Positions 22,380 through 34,377 of a DNA stretch of 64,000 nt are shown one piece after another. The stretch lies in contig OZ025207.1 of the NCBI GenBank assembly GCA_964019055.1, positions 23,442,617-23,506,616 on the forward strand. Direction: 5' to 3'. The notes below the pieces were generated by a model, which worked only from the letters and a program-made list of their open reading frames with translations, was not told where the DNA came from and made no database searches. Position 1 is the first letter of the stretch, and every line of letters starts with the position of its first letter. A program made the translations under genes and the position numbers. This DNA is from Anthopleura xanthogrammica. Taxonomy: Eukaryota > Cnidaria > Anthozoa > Actiniaria > Actiniidae.

Positions 22380-23260
22380 TTTGATTCCGATAAGTGGTAT
22401 TGATGTGGTCGAATAAATTTTGATTGCAATTATCCAAAATATCTTACAATGTATTACTGTGAATTTGATGTTGATACTAGACTGTTAATGCACAAGGTTC
22501 AAGGCAAATGATGACAAAATTAAATACAAACTTAGAGCTATTTAAATAATAAGCTAAAATAATAACCGATACATTTTCTAGGAAATATTTAGTTGCCGAT
22601 TCGGACTCTTTTATAATGTAACAGCATCGAATATCGTTTGGTTATTCAATGTATCCTATGCCTAAACAGCCTGAAACTGTACCAAAACCATGCCAAATGT
22701 GATAAGAATTCTGTCTTTGGTGCTTCTTCTCCGTGCTCAAATCAGTGAACTGTCCAAAATCTAAGGTCATCACATGTCAACAACCCGCTAATTTTCACTG
22801 GAAATGTCCGTTTCACGAGCAAATTTACTGAATATTTTTGGAGCGCTGGCGAAAAAACCCAGAATAGTTTTAATGTTTAGTCAGAATTTTAAGCTAATCG
22901 GAGAATGGCCACATATCGAAAATATTTTTTTTAATTTGGTCGTAAAACACAGGTTGATCAGCTAGGTAAAAATCGCTCTTCAAAGAGAGTGTTTTTGAGG
23001 GTCAAAGTTATCATTTAGAACTAAACAAATGCGAGTTATAAGATAAGAAATACCTATTTTATCGAAATTTAGTGTTTGTTTTGCAAGATTTTAAAACTTT
23101 TTGCTCAAGCGAGAGACTTGGCTCCTCAGACCAAGGGCACTAGGACACCTAAAGTGGTTGGATTTCTATAGTTTTTCCCGATTATTTGAATCAAATGAAC
23201 GTTATTTTTGTTTACTTATCTTGTATTTGTGTTCCTTTGCTGCTAAAATTAAGTTTTACT
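22380..23260. other. No supported feature
   Basis: AT-rich intergenic sequence with no recognised gene or repeat structure. Confidence 0.5.
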
Positions 23261-23262
23261 TC

Positions 23263-24134
23263 AACAGTCCGGATTATAGTAATATATGGCGAGATTTCTA
23301 ATTAGTGATCTGGCCAATCACGTACCGAGATTTCGCAGTACGTCAGCAAAACGTCACATTATTATTAAAAATTAACTGCAAAACGTCACAAACTCAAGCA
23401 GAATCAAAACATTGAATGTGGCGGTCGAAATCCTAAAGGACTTTGCGAGGTTTAGATAAAACTGAATCGCAAGCGAAATATTGAACTGGACTTTTTATTA
23501 CTACACTTATAGAAAATGAGTGTTGCCATTGTACCATTAGCATGTATAAATCGTGTGTGACAAGCTTTATGGTAGAGTACATTGCTGTTCAAAGTAGCGG
23601 TTTCAGTGGGAAACTTCGCGATCAACCTTTTAACTATATAAAGTAAGACTTCTGTTGTATTTGGCAAGAAGAACAATTCCGCTATAATATCTAGTCATTT
23701 GTAATTATGTACCGGTTTGTTTAAGATGGTACCATGTTGAAACTTCGCACAAACCAAGATCATTTATCTTAGAACACATAAAAAAATTCAATGATCTTAG
23801 GAAAAAATTGGAATAATGTAAAATATGTTGAATTATCGAGCTTCTCTTACTGGCTTTGACAATATCGCGGCCAACTGACTGCAGAAAATTCATGAAATCT
23901 ATTGGAAAAACTTGACAAATCCAGCATTATTTACTATATCTGGTATCTTGAAATCCATGTGCTGCTGTCTGAGTAAAAATATCCCGAGTGTAGTGTCCGT
24001 GAGAGCCCAGGCAATGGATTTTATAGAAAGCGGAATATTTTTGAATTATTTTTTGGTATTCAGTACAAGACAATACAAGACAATAGGCCGTGACGTCACA
24101 AGTCTCGCCATATGTTACTATAATCCGGACTGTT
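23263..24134. mobile_element. DNA transposon-like element, ~870 bp, with 35-bp terminal inverted repeats (family D)
   Basis: ACAGTCCGGATTATAGTAA at the left end is mirrored as TTACTATAATCCGGACTGT at the right, and ATATGGCGAGA-type sequence extends the match to about 35 bp. TCA lies on both sides (TTCA before, TCAAAG after), compatible with a 3-bp target duplication as in PIF/Harbinger elements. A short minus-strand frame at 23452-23676 has YHKACHTRF, possibly part of a zinc-binding motif. No transposase recognised. Confidence 0.75.
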
Positions 24135-24169
24135 CAAAGGTCAAAGGGTTTGAATAACCGATTCGTACT

Positions 24170-24560
24170 TATTCCAGTAACGGCCGTTCCGTACTTGGCT
24201 CTGGTTGTAACAACAGCAACGCGACCGCGCGATGTTCGTTACGTCAGTAATACTTAACCGCCGGATCGTTAATATAGTTAATCAAATTCGCCTGCAGTAC
24301 CATTAAAAGTACCGGGGTAGGCAACGAGGCAGCTATCCATTGTCCTCCCGTCTGCTCGCTTAATCCAATTATTTTGGCAGGTACGGTGGCACTCTGTTTA
24401 CATACCGATGACAGATCCAGCACCAACGTAAGCAAACGAACCACTGGCGAACCCGTTTCGGTAATCTTCGCCTGAACTCGGGCGGTCGTATTTGAAACGT
24501 ATTTTGAAACTAAAGAAATTCGAAACTTAGGCCAGACATCGTCACACATCGTCTCAATGC
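24170..24560 (-). other. GC-richer island with a 101-codon minus-strand frame, unassigned
   Basis: 24244-24549 encodes a frame of ordinary composition containing RVQAKITETGSPVVRLL and AKIIGLSEQTGGQW. The sequence is clearly more GC-rich than its surroundings and begins next to the family D element. I recognise no family; it could be a fragment of captured coding sequence or of an unclassified mobile element. Confidence 0.3.
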
Positions 24561-24774
24561 GCTTTTACAATTTTTGACCAGTGGAGGACTTTTACGGGTT
24601 GCATATGATTAAGAATCGTGAAATGGTCTATTGGTCCTTTGCTACTCGGTATTTGTGATAAGAGTTTTCCGATTTACGGGTACTCAAGCCGAATCGAACT
24701 AATGGCCACTAATAGTACCACGTTCGATATGGCCATATTCACTAGGCCATAACCCTTACTTAGCGCTTACAATT

Positions 24775-24830
24775 CGATCTGTGAGTTATTCGACTTATTT
24801 CAGTACAGAGGTTGTTTCAAGAATTGACAA
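24775..24830 (+). repeat. Single diverged copy of the 58-bp repeat
   Basis: AATTCGATCTGTGAGTTA followed, after a diverged middle, by CAGAGGTTGTTTCA. Similar isolated copy at 36786-36850. Confidence 0.7.
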
Positions 24831-26590
24831 AAATTGAAGTACAACATCATTGCCAGAAATATTGGACATTGTCAGCGGTGTTACGCATGAATGAAAATGA
24901 AGTGGTTTTCTAGAGGAAAAATATAACTACATGGTTTCCAAGCACATATTTATATTCAACTATGATGTTAGTAAAACAATTCTTGCCAAAAAATAGTTAC
25001 TTGACAATCAAAAGAACAACTATTATTTTACTGTTGATAAGCCTCACCACAGGAAGCCCATGAAGGACAAGAAACAAGTTTCAAACGTAAATCGTTACTT
25101 TAAGCTTCCTTATTGTATCTCAGCAGTCAATAGGAGCTTGTAAAAACAAAATAGCGATATTTAGGGGGTTTTGAAGCTGTTTGGAGCAGTTCTCTGTGGT
25201 TTCTTGTCATTTTTAACTGAAAACTACGAGCTAACAACGCGTCGAATCGCTTAAAATTTAATCTAACTTCAAGCTTCTTGGGAACCTACATTCTGAAGGC
25301 ATGCTGTCTATTTTGAGCGGTTTTGGATTTATTAAACACTCGTTTGGTGATATCGAGGTGGAGCTCTTTTACTTTTAAATTTTTTCGAGCTCAAATAAGA
25401 CGATTTTGGGGTCAAGTGTGGCCAGATTTATAGACGATGTATGGAATCTAGAGCTTTCGAAGCCTTTCGAAGGCAAGTAGTCCGGGAACCAATATGTCGC
25501 ATGATTCAATGATCATTTTACGCTTATTTAGTAGCTTGTAGGGTGGGTTGTTTGTCGCGATGTGGAGCTCAGAGGAAATAAAACCCTATTCGCCGTAAAT
25601 AGAGGAAGCTCTATATTCCCCATACATTTCCTATAAGACTCGGCGGCTATTTTGTAAGCTGAAACGCATCATTGCGCATGTATGAGCAGGCTCATGTCCC
25701 ATATTTCTGGCAATGGCAACAATTGATTACCTTTCTGAATAGAGCAAATACTTGGGATTGTTTAGACATTCAAAGGATATTCTCTTCTTTCTTTGTAATG
25801 TAGAGCTGCTTTGGACAACACTAGCCGCGTATTTGTTTAGTTAAATTCTTGGAAAATACAGGGTCGATTGACATCTAAATGAACCATGAACAATCTAGCC
25901 AATCAATGTTGAGACAATGGATTGCGGTATTCCAAGAAAATGTTACCAGCCAAAAGACATGGGTGGGGAAAGTGGAATTAAATTTTCGCTACATCGAGAA
26001 CTGCCATGCCATGATATTGTGCTTTTTTGTGTGCAGCATTGAATAAACTTCGAAAGTATCCTCGAAACGCACGAACAAAACGGAGGCTTATCGATTAAAA
26101 CAAAAACTTACTGACTAGAATGTTTGCACATGAGATGAAACACACTGACAAGCACTGTTAAATAGATTTTGGGAACAGCCGCTTCCCCTTACCCTGACAA
26201 TAATATCCTTCCCTCTCCCATGAGCAATTGTTCCTGTTATCAGCACTCCCTAAATTCTTGGAATCACGAAATTTTGTGGAAAAGCTTCACTGTTTTGAAG
26301 AGAGTTTGCTAGAGGAAATAGATTTCTATCAATTTAATGTTTCATCCATTTATTTACAAGAAAAAAGGCTACCCACATTCGTTACGTTGTGGTAAACGGT
26401 AATTACTTGAGTTCCTACGCAAGAAGTTATGGAAATAGTTCGAATCTGGAAATATTCCACTTTCATAAACATTTTTCGCCAAGAAATCGATTGTGGTGAG
26501 TTGAATATAGACGGATCAGAAACTAGTATATTAGAAATGGACGGAGGGTTCCTGAGAGTCGTTAAACTTATTGCATGGATTTGTGTTCGT
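24831..26590. other. No supported gene
   Basis: Long intergenic stretch without recognised coding, RNA or repeat features. Confidence 0.5.
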
Positions 26591-26598
26591 TTGAGTAA

Positions 26599-26763
26599 TA
26601 GACCTCTTTACCTTCGTTGTTTGTTGTGCCCATTTCAGACCACGTGATGCCACTCTTGGGAGTTGATTCTTTCATGTGTAAATATTTTAACAAAAGAACA
26701 TTTCTCAAGAGAATGTCATGTGGTCTGAAATGGGCAATTTGCATACGAAGGTAAAGAGGTCTA
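26599..26763. mobile_element. Palindromic MITE, family B, second copy
   Basis: Ends TAGACCTCTTTACCTTCGT and ACGAAGGTAAAGAGGTCTA. The interior matches 19248-19430 closely, but the outer ends differ from that copy, so the two are related subfamilies that share a core. Confidence 0.88.
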
Positions 26764-26821
26764 TTGATGCTTTGCTCCTAGATATTTTCTGATAAAAGTT
26801 TGACTAAAATGTTTTATTGTT

Positions 26822-27120
26822 TTGCACTTGGTGTACGTACATAGACGTTTTGATACAGTTAATAATAAATTTCTTTTTAGAAAATTGGAACATTATGGTA
26901 TTAGAGGAATAGCATTCGAATGGATTACAAGTTATTCAAATAACAGAAAACAGTATGTTGAGTATAAAATCTTTTATCCTATCAAAAGAAAATTAAATGT
27001 GGTATACCTCAAGGAAGCATTTTAGGACCTTCATTATTTATTTTATATATTAATGACCTAATCTAATTCTAAAATAATGAATCTAATTCAGATTTATATT
27101 ATTTGCTGACGACACAAATG
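26822..27120 (+). pseudogene. Degraded non-LTR reverse transcriptase fragment
   Basis: FDTVNNKFLFRKLEHYGIRG and WITSYSNNRKQYVEY are followed after a frameshift by [20 protein letters not shown], then, after more damage, FADDTN. These are the consecutive RT blocks including the PQG and FADD motifs. Frameshifts and stops make it dead, and the sequence differs from the element at 16730-18540. Confidence 0.85.
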
Positions 27121-28900
27121 TTTTTTACTCATGTAATATCATGATTACCTCGGGATCTATTGTTTCCAGAGGGATGTTTAAGTTCTAACATCCTCCTGGA
27201 TGAGTAGTGATATTTAGTCTAAATATCTCACATGAATATAATCATATTTATTCAGACTTAATATCCCTCATCACTATTCATGAGGCATGGTCCCTCATAT
27301 GACAACCGGATTGCAATGATCCGATCAAAACTTGTGAGCAATTACTCTGCACTACACACTATTCAACACCCAAGCACTTGTGGGACCCATTGAGTAATCT
27401 TTGCGCATGCGTTGACTAGATCGGGAATTTTTCTTACTATTTGTGACGTAATCCAGATGGTTTGAAAATACTGCCATTAATGACACGCGTGAAAAACGTC
27501 TGCGCATGCTCTAAGTCTGTATGCAAATTAGTCGAAAGCGTCTTCGTGCTATTGTAAAAATATTCAAATTTGACTTGCCTGAAGAATAGACTTTACAAAA
27601 TGCCAAAACTTAAGATCAGTTCTTGAAACTTAAGGCTAATTCTTTCATATTGTCTTTATTAATACAGTATCTTGGTCCCACAAAAGTATACCAACGAAAT
27701 TTTTTGTATACTCTTGTAAATTCTCTTGTAAATTCTCTTGTAAATTCTTGGAAAGCGTGCTGAAAGGCACGCATGCGCAAACGTTTTTCTCTTCTGTCGC
27801 CATTAATACCGCTCTCGGCCAACCAAAGTGAATTAGGATAAAGCACCACGAAGGAATGAATGCTGGTTCAATTCGCCATTGTCGCATTTAACAAAGGCAA
27901 ATTCCCTAAAGTATGCCGCAAATCAACAGCTTTGTAACGCTTTGTAATTTATGCATCGTACGAAAGCTAACATATTTCCTAAGAGCAGTTTTATTCCTCG
28001 GTAATTATAATATTACAAACTAATAGCATGACATTTCGGGTGATTAGAGATTTTATCATATGACCTAAGAAATTTCTGCAATCTGATTGGCTAAGAGGAG
28101 TGTGATTTCAACGTAACAGTGTGATTTCAAAATTGCCATGGCAACCGCCAAAACATGTTTGAAGTGGCAGAAAGATTTCCCTAAATATTAATCTAATTAT
28201 TTGAATCTACAAGCAAAAACACTAAAAGAACAATAGTATATGTATGACAGAACGTTTCAAGAGTTGGCTTTTATCAATGGAATCGACTTAAGAAAGGATT
28301 TCTTGTGCCAGAAACTTGAAAATCGTGTGGAGATTTCTTCGGCGAAAGAAGAAAACCAGCAAAGTAAAAACTCACAAAAACATGCTTCTGTTGAAGTTCT
28401 CCTGATGAAGACAAGGATATCCGACGGCTGTTTATTCCTGGAAAACTTTGTTTTTCAAATTCAAGATCACATAGCTCAACAACGACGATGATTTGCCTTC
28501 GTTGAAGCAACGTTGTTACAACAACGAGTCTCAAGTCAAGACAAGCAGATAAGTCAGAATTGTAAATTATCAACTCGAACTTCCTTAAAATGTCTAGAAT
28601 ATGCTGTACCTTTAGCTTTTTATATATTTTAGAAAAAGGCTTTTTAAAGTCACACTTTTGGTTGTTTCTTTTTATTATTTAAGCTTAAGCTTATTAAATC
28701 TTGTACGTGATGAAGCGGCCGCTCAAACGATAAACAAACAAACTTATACAGATTTTTCAGTAAATTTCTTAGGCCATATGATAAACAAATATTAATATGC
28801 AAACTTCGTACGCTGAACAAAATTCAAGCAGCTCATTGGCTAAAATCGATCACGTGATATCGATGTATTTGAGGACAAAGCGCTTGTCGTGATGTTATAA
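27121..28900. other. Intergenic; short internal repeats, no supported gene
   Basis: 27715-27745 has TTCTCTTGTAAA repeated about three times. A weak inverted pattern lies at 27150-27290. Plus-strand frame 28240-28491 (83 codons) has no recognisable family. Confidence 0.4.
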
Positions 28901-28934
28901 AGTTTATTGCACGCTTCGAGTGCATTATAAGAAA

Positions 28935-29580
28935 ATGGATTTAGAAAATGAAAGATTCGAAGAGCTAAACGATAAGGAAATTGAAGGATTTATAGATGGA
29001 GCCATTCCAATTGCTACCAAGCGACAAACAAAGTGGGGAATTTCCCTTTTCAAAGGTAAAACCATACAACTGTACATTTGTAATTCAAAACAAAACATTT
29101 TTTTGTAGCTTTGTCGATAGCTAGCTTTCAACTGATGAATGAGAATTTTTTTGTTTGAAGCGTTAACTTAAAAATAATACCTTTATTTTGTTTTTCAATG
29201 CAGAATGGCTTCATAAGAGATATAAAGAAGAAATTCTGGAAAACTTAGAAAAAGAAATCATAGCGGAAAGGCTGAAAAAGTTCTACCAAGAACTTAAAGC
29301 AAACCAAGACAAAGACTACAGCCGTTCAGCCCACCTTTGCATAAGAGCAGCTATCAACCGCCACCTAACTTCAGAACAAGTTGGAAAGACGTTCTCTATT
29401 ATAACTGATCCTGTTTTCAAAGTTGCTAACATATCTTTGAGTGCTAAATGGAAGAGAATTAAAGAGAAAGGCAAGTGTAAAGTTCAACACCATTCATCAA
29501 TTCAACCCGAAGATATCAAGAAATGTTATGACAGCGAATTAAAATACTTTTTGATTCAATACGTTCAAATTCGTAAATGA
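28935..29580 (+). CDS. Crypton-derived, KIAA1958-like N-terminal domain protein, 2 exons, 165 aa
   Basis: Exon 1 28935-29055 (ATG at 28935), intron 29056-29203 (GTAAAA...GCAG), exon 2 29204-29580; phases match and the total is 498 bases. The protein reads IPIATKRQTKWGISLFKEWL, then FYQELKANQD, AAINRHLTSE, FKVANISLSAKWK and HHSSIQPEDIKKCYDS, then stops. This is the N-terminal SAM-like region of the Crypton-type tyrosine recombinase family behind KIAA1958- and QRICH-like proteins. The catalytic recombinase domain that normally follows HHxSIxPED is absent, so this is either a truncated element or a small domesticated DNA-binding protein. Confidence 0.75.
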
Positions 29581-29637
29581 CACGTAAAAAATGTCGCGCC
29601 GTCTGCTCTTCAGCGTACTCAGTTTGCATATTAAAAG

Positions 29638-29872
29638 GGTTAGAGACTTGTAGTTCGTGTTTTGTTGGAGAATAAATGCACGCGCTGACTGTATAATGAA
29701 CGAGAAATTTTAATACTGCACGAGGCGAAGCCGAGTGCAGTATGAGAAATTTCGAGTTCATTATACAGTAAGCACGGCTTCGCCTCGTGCAGTATTAAAA
29801 TTTCTCGTTCATTATACAGTCAGCGCGTGCATTTATTCTCCAACAAAACACTCACATCAGTCTCTAACCCCT
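29638..29872. mobile_element. Near-perfect palindromic MITE with 70-bp arms and an internal third copy
   Basis: GTTTTGTTGGAGAATAAATG through TGCACGAGGCGAAGCCG is mirrored almost perfectly up to 29850, with weaker matching out to GGGTTAGAGACT on each side. The ~40-bp spacer repeats the inner part of the arm in reverse (ATTTCGAGTTCATTATACAGT). It lies 60 bp downstream of the Crypton-derived gene. Confidence 0.9.
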
Positions 29873-29888
29873 AAATAACCTATACAAA

Positions 29889-29955
29889 TGTCCCCTCAAG
29901 CCTCGGGAGGTTTGGTTAAAATCAACAAAACCTCCCTCGGCTTTCGGGGACATTT
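29889..29955. repeat. Imperfect hairpin
   Basis: TGTCCCCTCAAGCCTCGGGAGG pairs imperfectly with CCTCCCTCGGCTTTCGGGGACA. It could be a separate small palindromic repeat. Confidence 0.6.
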
Positions 29956-29959
29956 AATC

Positions 29960-30760
29960 ACTAATCAACCTCAAGTCATGCTATTACTTATAATAAATAT
30001 ATTCTGATATTTTCAGTGTAACTTTTATAATGCACGTTTAATATATAGATTCTAATTCGTGCTTCAAAATTCAAGATCTCAGTCTCAACTTTGACTATCA
30101 CACAGAGCAAACTATTACATATAGTTTCAATAACACTTATCAAATGCTTCAACCTTAAGCAAAGGAGCCAAAGTTTCCGCCACCTACCTCAAGCAGTTCC
30201 TAGCATTCCCTACTCCTCGAATATGAACCTCATAAATACGCACCCCATGGAAGATAGGCGAGAAACCTTAGATTAAAGTTAACAACTACTAAAAAACTTC
30301 ATTCTCAATAAAGCAAACGGGTTTCAGCTAAAATCGAGTTACTTCTAAAGTAGCCAATTTCTTGGAAAAATGGTATTTCGAGTTCTTGAAAATGACGAAT
30401 GCTTCTTTTTATAGCTACTTGTTTGTCAAAACTTCGAAGCGTGGAAATCACGTGATTGGTTCAGTTCCAGACAATAGAGAGCAATTGTTGGTATACCTAC
30501 ATATATCAAGTTTCCTAAGAGTTCGTTGTTCGGAATTTGAAAATAAGGCTGATAATACTTCGCTTTATCGCAGTGTCCTAAATTTGAGAACAAAATTTTA
30601 CTCTCGAGATATATTTTTGGTAACTTTATCTATATCAAAACATTCTTGCTTAATCATGCTTAGTCATACCGCCTTGCATCACGGCGCATTAAGTAGTTTG
30701 CTCAAGAGAAGACAAGAGACGATGGCTTTGGAATAATTTTGGCAAAGCTACAAAAAATAG
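29960..30760. other. No supported gene
   Basis: A plus-strand frame of 124 codons at 30362-30736 has no recognisable family or splice context, and I do not call it a gene. Confidence 0.4.
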
Positions 30761-30762
30761 GG

Positions 30763-30925
30763 GGGGGGGGGTGGGGGGTACTTATAGTTACTTACTTATT
30801 TAGTTACTTGCTTACTTATTTATCTATATCTATATCTATCTATCTATCTATCTATTTATTTATTTACCTATTTATTTATTTATTTATTTGTTTGTTTATG
30901 AAAGTCTTCTCTATAGTTATCTCAT
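30763..30925. repeat. G tract followed by TTAC / TATC / TTTA tetranucleotide repeats
   Basis: A G-rich run precedes imprecise tetranucleotide repeats with (TATC)n at the centre. Confidence 0.9.
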
Positions 30926-31019
30926 TAGTAATTTTTATTAGTTTTATAGATATATAGCTCTTATTAACCGAGTTTGAGGTCCCTACCGTAAGTTATGGAC
31001 CGAGTTTTTACCACTGCCT

Positions 31020-34000
31020 TATAGCCCATGGTTTGGATGGATTTGGGAAGATTTTCACTCCTTTTACAATAACACACATTATGTCAAAGTGATAAAGTTT
31101 TCGTCATTTTTCACCATTTTTCATGGGTTATAGCCCATGGTTTGGATGGATTTGAGGTGATTTTCACACCTTTTACATAAAACACATAATGTCAAAGTGA
31201 AGAATTTTTCGTCATTTTTCACCATTTTGCATGGGTTTTAGCCCATGGTTTGGATGGATTTGAGGTGATTTTCACACCTTTTACATAAAACACATACTGT
31301 CAAAGTGATGAATTTTTCGTCATTTTTCATCATTTTGCATGGGTTATAGCCCATGGTTTGATGGATTTGGGGTGATTTTCACACTTTTACAATAAAACAC
31401 ATGATGTCAAAGTGATGAATTTTTTGTCATTTTTCACCATTTTCCATGGGTTATAGCCCACAGTTTGATAGATTTGGGGTGATTTTCACACCTTTTACAT
31501 AAAACACAAGCTGTCAAGGTGATGAATTTTTCGTCATTTTTCATCATTTTGCATGGGTTATAGCCCATGGTTTGGATGGATTTGGGTGATTTTCACACTT
31601 TTTACAATAAAACACATGATGTCAAAGTGAAGAATTTTTCGTCATTTTTCACCAATTTGCATGGGTTATAGCCCATGGTTTGGATGGATTTGGGTGATTT
31701 TCACACTTTTACAATCAAACATATGATGTCAGATGATGTATTTTTAGTCATTTTTCACCAATTTGCATGGGTTATAGCCCATGGTTTGGATGGATTTGGG
31801 GTGATTTTCACACTTTTACAATAAAACACATGATGTCAAAGTGAAGAATTTTTTGTCATTTTTCACCATTTTGCATGGGTTATAGCCCATGGTTTGGATG
31901 GATTTTGGGTGATTTTCACACGTTTACAATGAAACACATGTTGTCAAGGTGATGAATTTTTCGTCATTTTTCAGCATTTTGCATGGGTTATAGCCCATGG
32001 TTTGATGGATTTTGGGTGATTTTCACACTTTTAGAATAAAAAATATGATGTCAAGGTGATGAATTTTTCGTCATTTTTCACCATTTTGCATGGGTTATAG
32101 CCCATGGTTTGGATGAATTCGGGTTGATTTTCACACCTTTTACATAAAACACATGATGTCAAGGTGATGAATTTTTTGTCATTTTTCACCATTTTGCATG
32201 GGTTATAGCCCATGGTTTGGATGGATTTGGGTGATTTTCACACTTTTTACAATAAAACACATGATGTCAAAGTGAAGAATTTTTGGTCATTTTTCACCAT
32301 TTTTCATGGGTTATAGCCCATGGTTTGGATGGATTTGGGGTGATTTTCACACTTTTACAATAAAACACATGATGTCAAGGTGATGTATTTTTAGTCATTT
32401 TTCACCAATTTGCATGGGTTATAGCCCATGGTTTGGATGGAATTGGGGTGATTTTCACACTTTTACAATAAAACACATGATGTCAAAGTGAAGAATTTTT
32501 GGTCATTTTTCACCATTTTGCATGGGTTATAGCCCATGGTTTGGATGGATTTGGGGTGATTTTCACACTTTTACAATAAAACACATGATGTCAAACTAAT
32601 AAGTTTTTTGTCATTTTTCAACATTTTGCATGGGTTATAGCCCATGGTTTGGATGGATTTGGGTGATTTTCACACTTTTTACAATAAAACACATGATGTC
32701 AAAGTGAAGAATTTTTGGTCATTTTTCACCATTTTGCATGGGTTATAGCCCATGGTTTGGATGGATTTAGGGTGATTTTCACACTTTTACAATAAAACAC
32801 ATGATGTCAAAGTGAAGAATTTTTGGTCATTTTTCACCATTTTTCATGGGTTACAGCCCATGGTTTGCATGGATTTGGGTGATTTTCACACTTTTTACAA
32901 TAAAACACATGATGTCAAAGTGAAGAATTTTTGGTCATTTTTCACCAATTTGCATGGGTTATATCCCATGGTTTGGATGGATTTAGGGTGATTTTCACAC
33001 TTTTACAATAAAACACATGATGTCAAAGTGATGAATTTTTTGTCATTTTTCACCATTTTGCATGGGTTATAGCCCATGGTTTGGATGGATTTGGGTGATT
33101 TTCACACTTTTTACAATAAAACACATGATGTGAAAGTGAAGAATTTTTGGTCATTTTTCCCCATTTTGCATGGGTTATAGCCCATGGTTTGGATGTATTT
33201 TGGGTGATTTGCACACTTTTACAATAAAACACATGTTGTCAAGGTGATGAATTTTTCCTTTTTTTTTACCAATTTGCATGGGTTATAGCCCATGATTTGG
33301 ATGGATTTGGGGTGATTTTCACACTTTTTACAATAAAACACATGATGTGAAAGTGAAGAATTTTTGGTCATTTTTCACCATTTTGCATGGGTTATAGCCC
33401 ATGGTTTGGATGGATTTTGGGTGATTTTCACACTTTTACAATGAAACACATGTTGTCAAGGTGATGAATTTTTGGTCATATTTCACCATTTTGCATGGGT
33501 TATAGCCCATGGTTTGGATGGATTTAGGGTGATTTTCACACTTTTACAATAAAACACATGATGTCAAAGTGAAGAATTTTTCGTCATTTTTCATGGGTTA
33601 TAGCCCATGGTTTGGATGGATTTGGGTGATTTTCACACTTTTTACAATAAAACACATGATGTCAAGGTGATGAATTTTTTGTCATTTTTCACCATTTTTC
33701 ATGGGTTATAGCCCATGGTTTGGATGAATTCGGGTTGATTTTGACACCTTTTACATAAAACACATGATGTCAAGGTGATTAATTTTTCGTCATTTTTCAC
33801 CATTTTTCATGGGTTATAGCCCATGGTTTGGATGAATTCGGGTTGATTTTCACACCTTTTACATAAAACACATGATGTCAAGGTGATGAATTTTTTGTCA
33901 TTTTTCACCATTTTGCATGGGTTATAGCCCATGGTTTGGATGGATTTGGGTGATATTCACACTTTTTACAATAAAACACGATGTCAAAGTGAAGAATTTT

Positions 34001-34280
34001 TTGTCATTTTTCACCATTTTTCATGGGTTATAGCCCATGGTTTGGATGAATTCGGGTTGATTTTCACACCTTTTACATAAAACACATGATGTCAAGGTGA
34101 TGAATTTTTGGTCATTTTTCACCATTTTGCATGGGTTATAGCCCATGGTTTGGATGGATTTGGGTGATATTCACACTTTTTACCATAAAACACACAATGT
34201 CAAGGTGATGAATTTTTTGTCATTTTTCACCATTTTGCATGGGTTATAGCCCATGGTTTGGATGGATTTGAGGTGTTGTC
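31020..34280. repeat. Satellite array, ~95-bp unit, roughly 33 copies
   Basis: Each unit has ATGGGTTATAGCCCATGGTT, then TGGATGGATTTGGG, TGATTTTCACAC, AAAACACATGATGTCAA, and ends with a TCATTTTTCACC stretch. Units differ by small indels and substitutions. The near-palindrome ATGGGTTATAGCCCAT lies in every unit. The array stops ~100 bp short of the EXOC2 stop codon, just past its probable poly(A) signal. Confidence 0.98.
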
Positions 34281-34328
34281 CCATAAACAAGTACAGAAGA
34301 CGTGGTTTGAATGTTTACTACTATAATG

Positions 34329-34334
34329 TTTATT
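34329..34334 (-). terminator. EXOC2 polyadenylation signal
   Basis: Reads AATAAA on the minus strand, ~45 bases after the EXOC2 stop codon at 34378-34380. A very short 3' UTR is implied, ending close to the satellite array. Confidence 0.65.
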
Positions 34335-34377
34335 GGTATTGTAATGTACAGACGCGAAGTTAGTTATGATTCATAGT

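Noticed and set aside
30362..30736. 124-codon plus-strand frame
   Set aside because: No recognisable family, no splice or promoter context, and composition like random AT-rich DNA.
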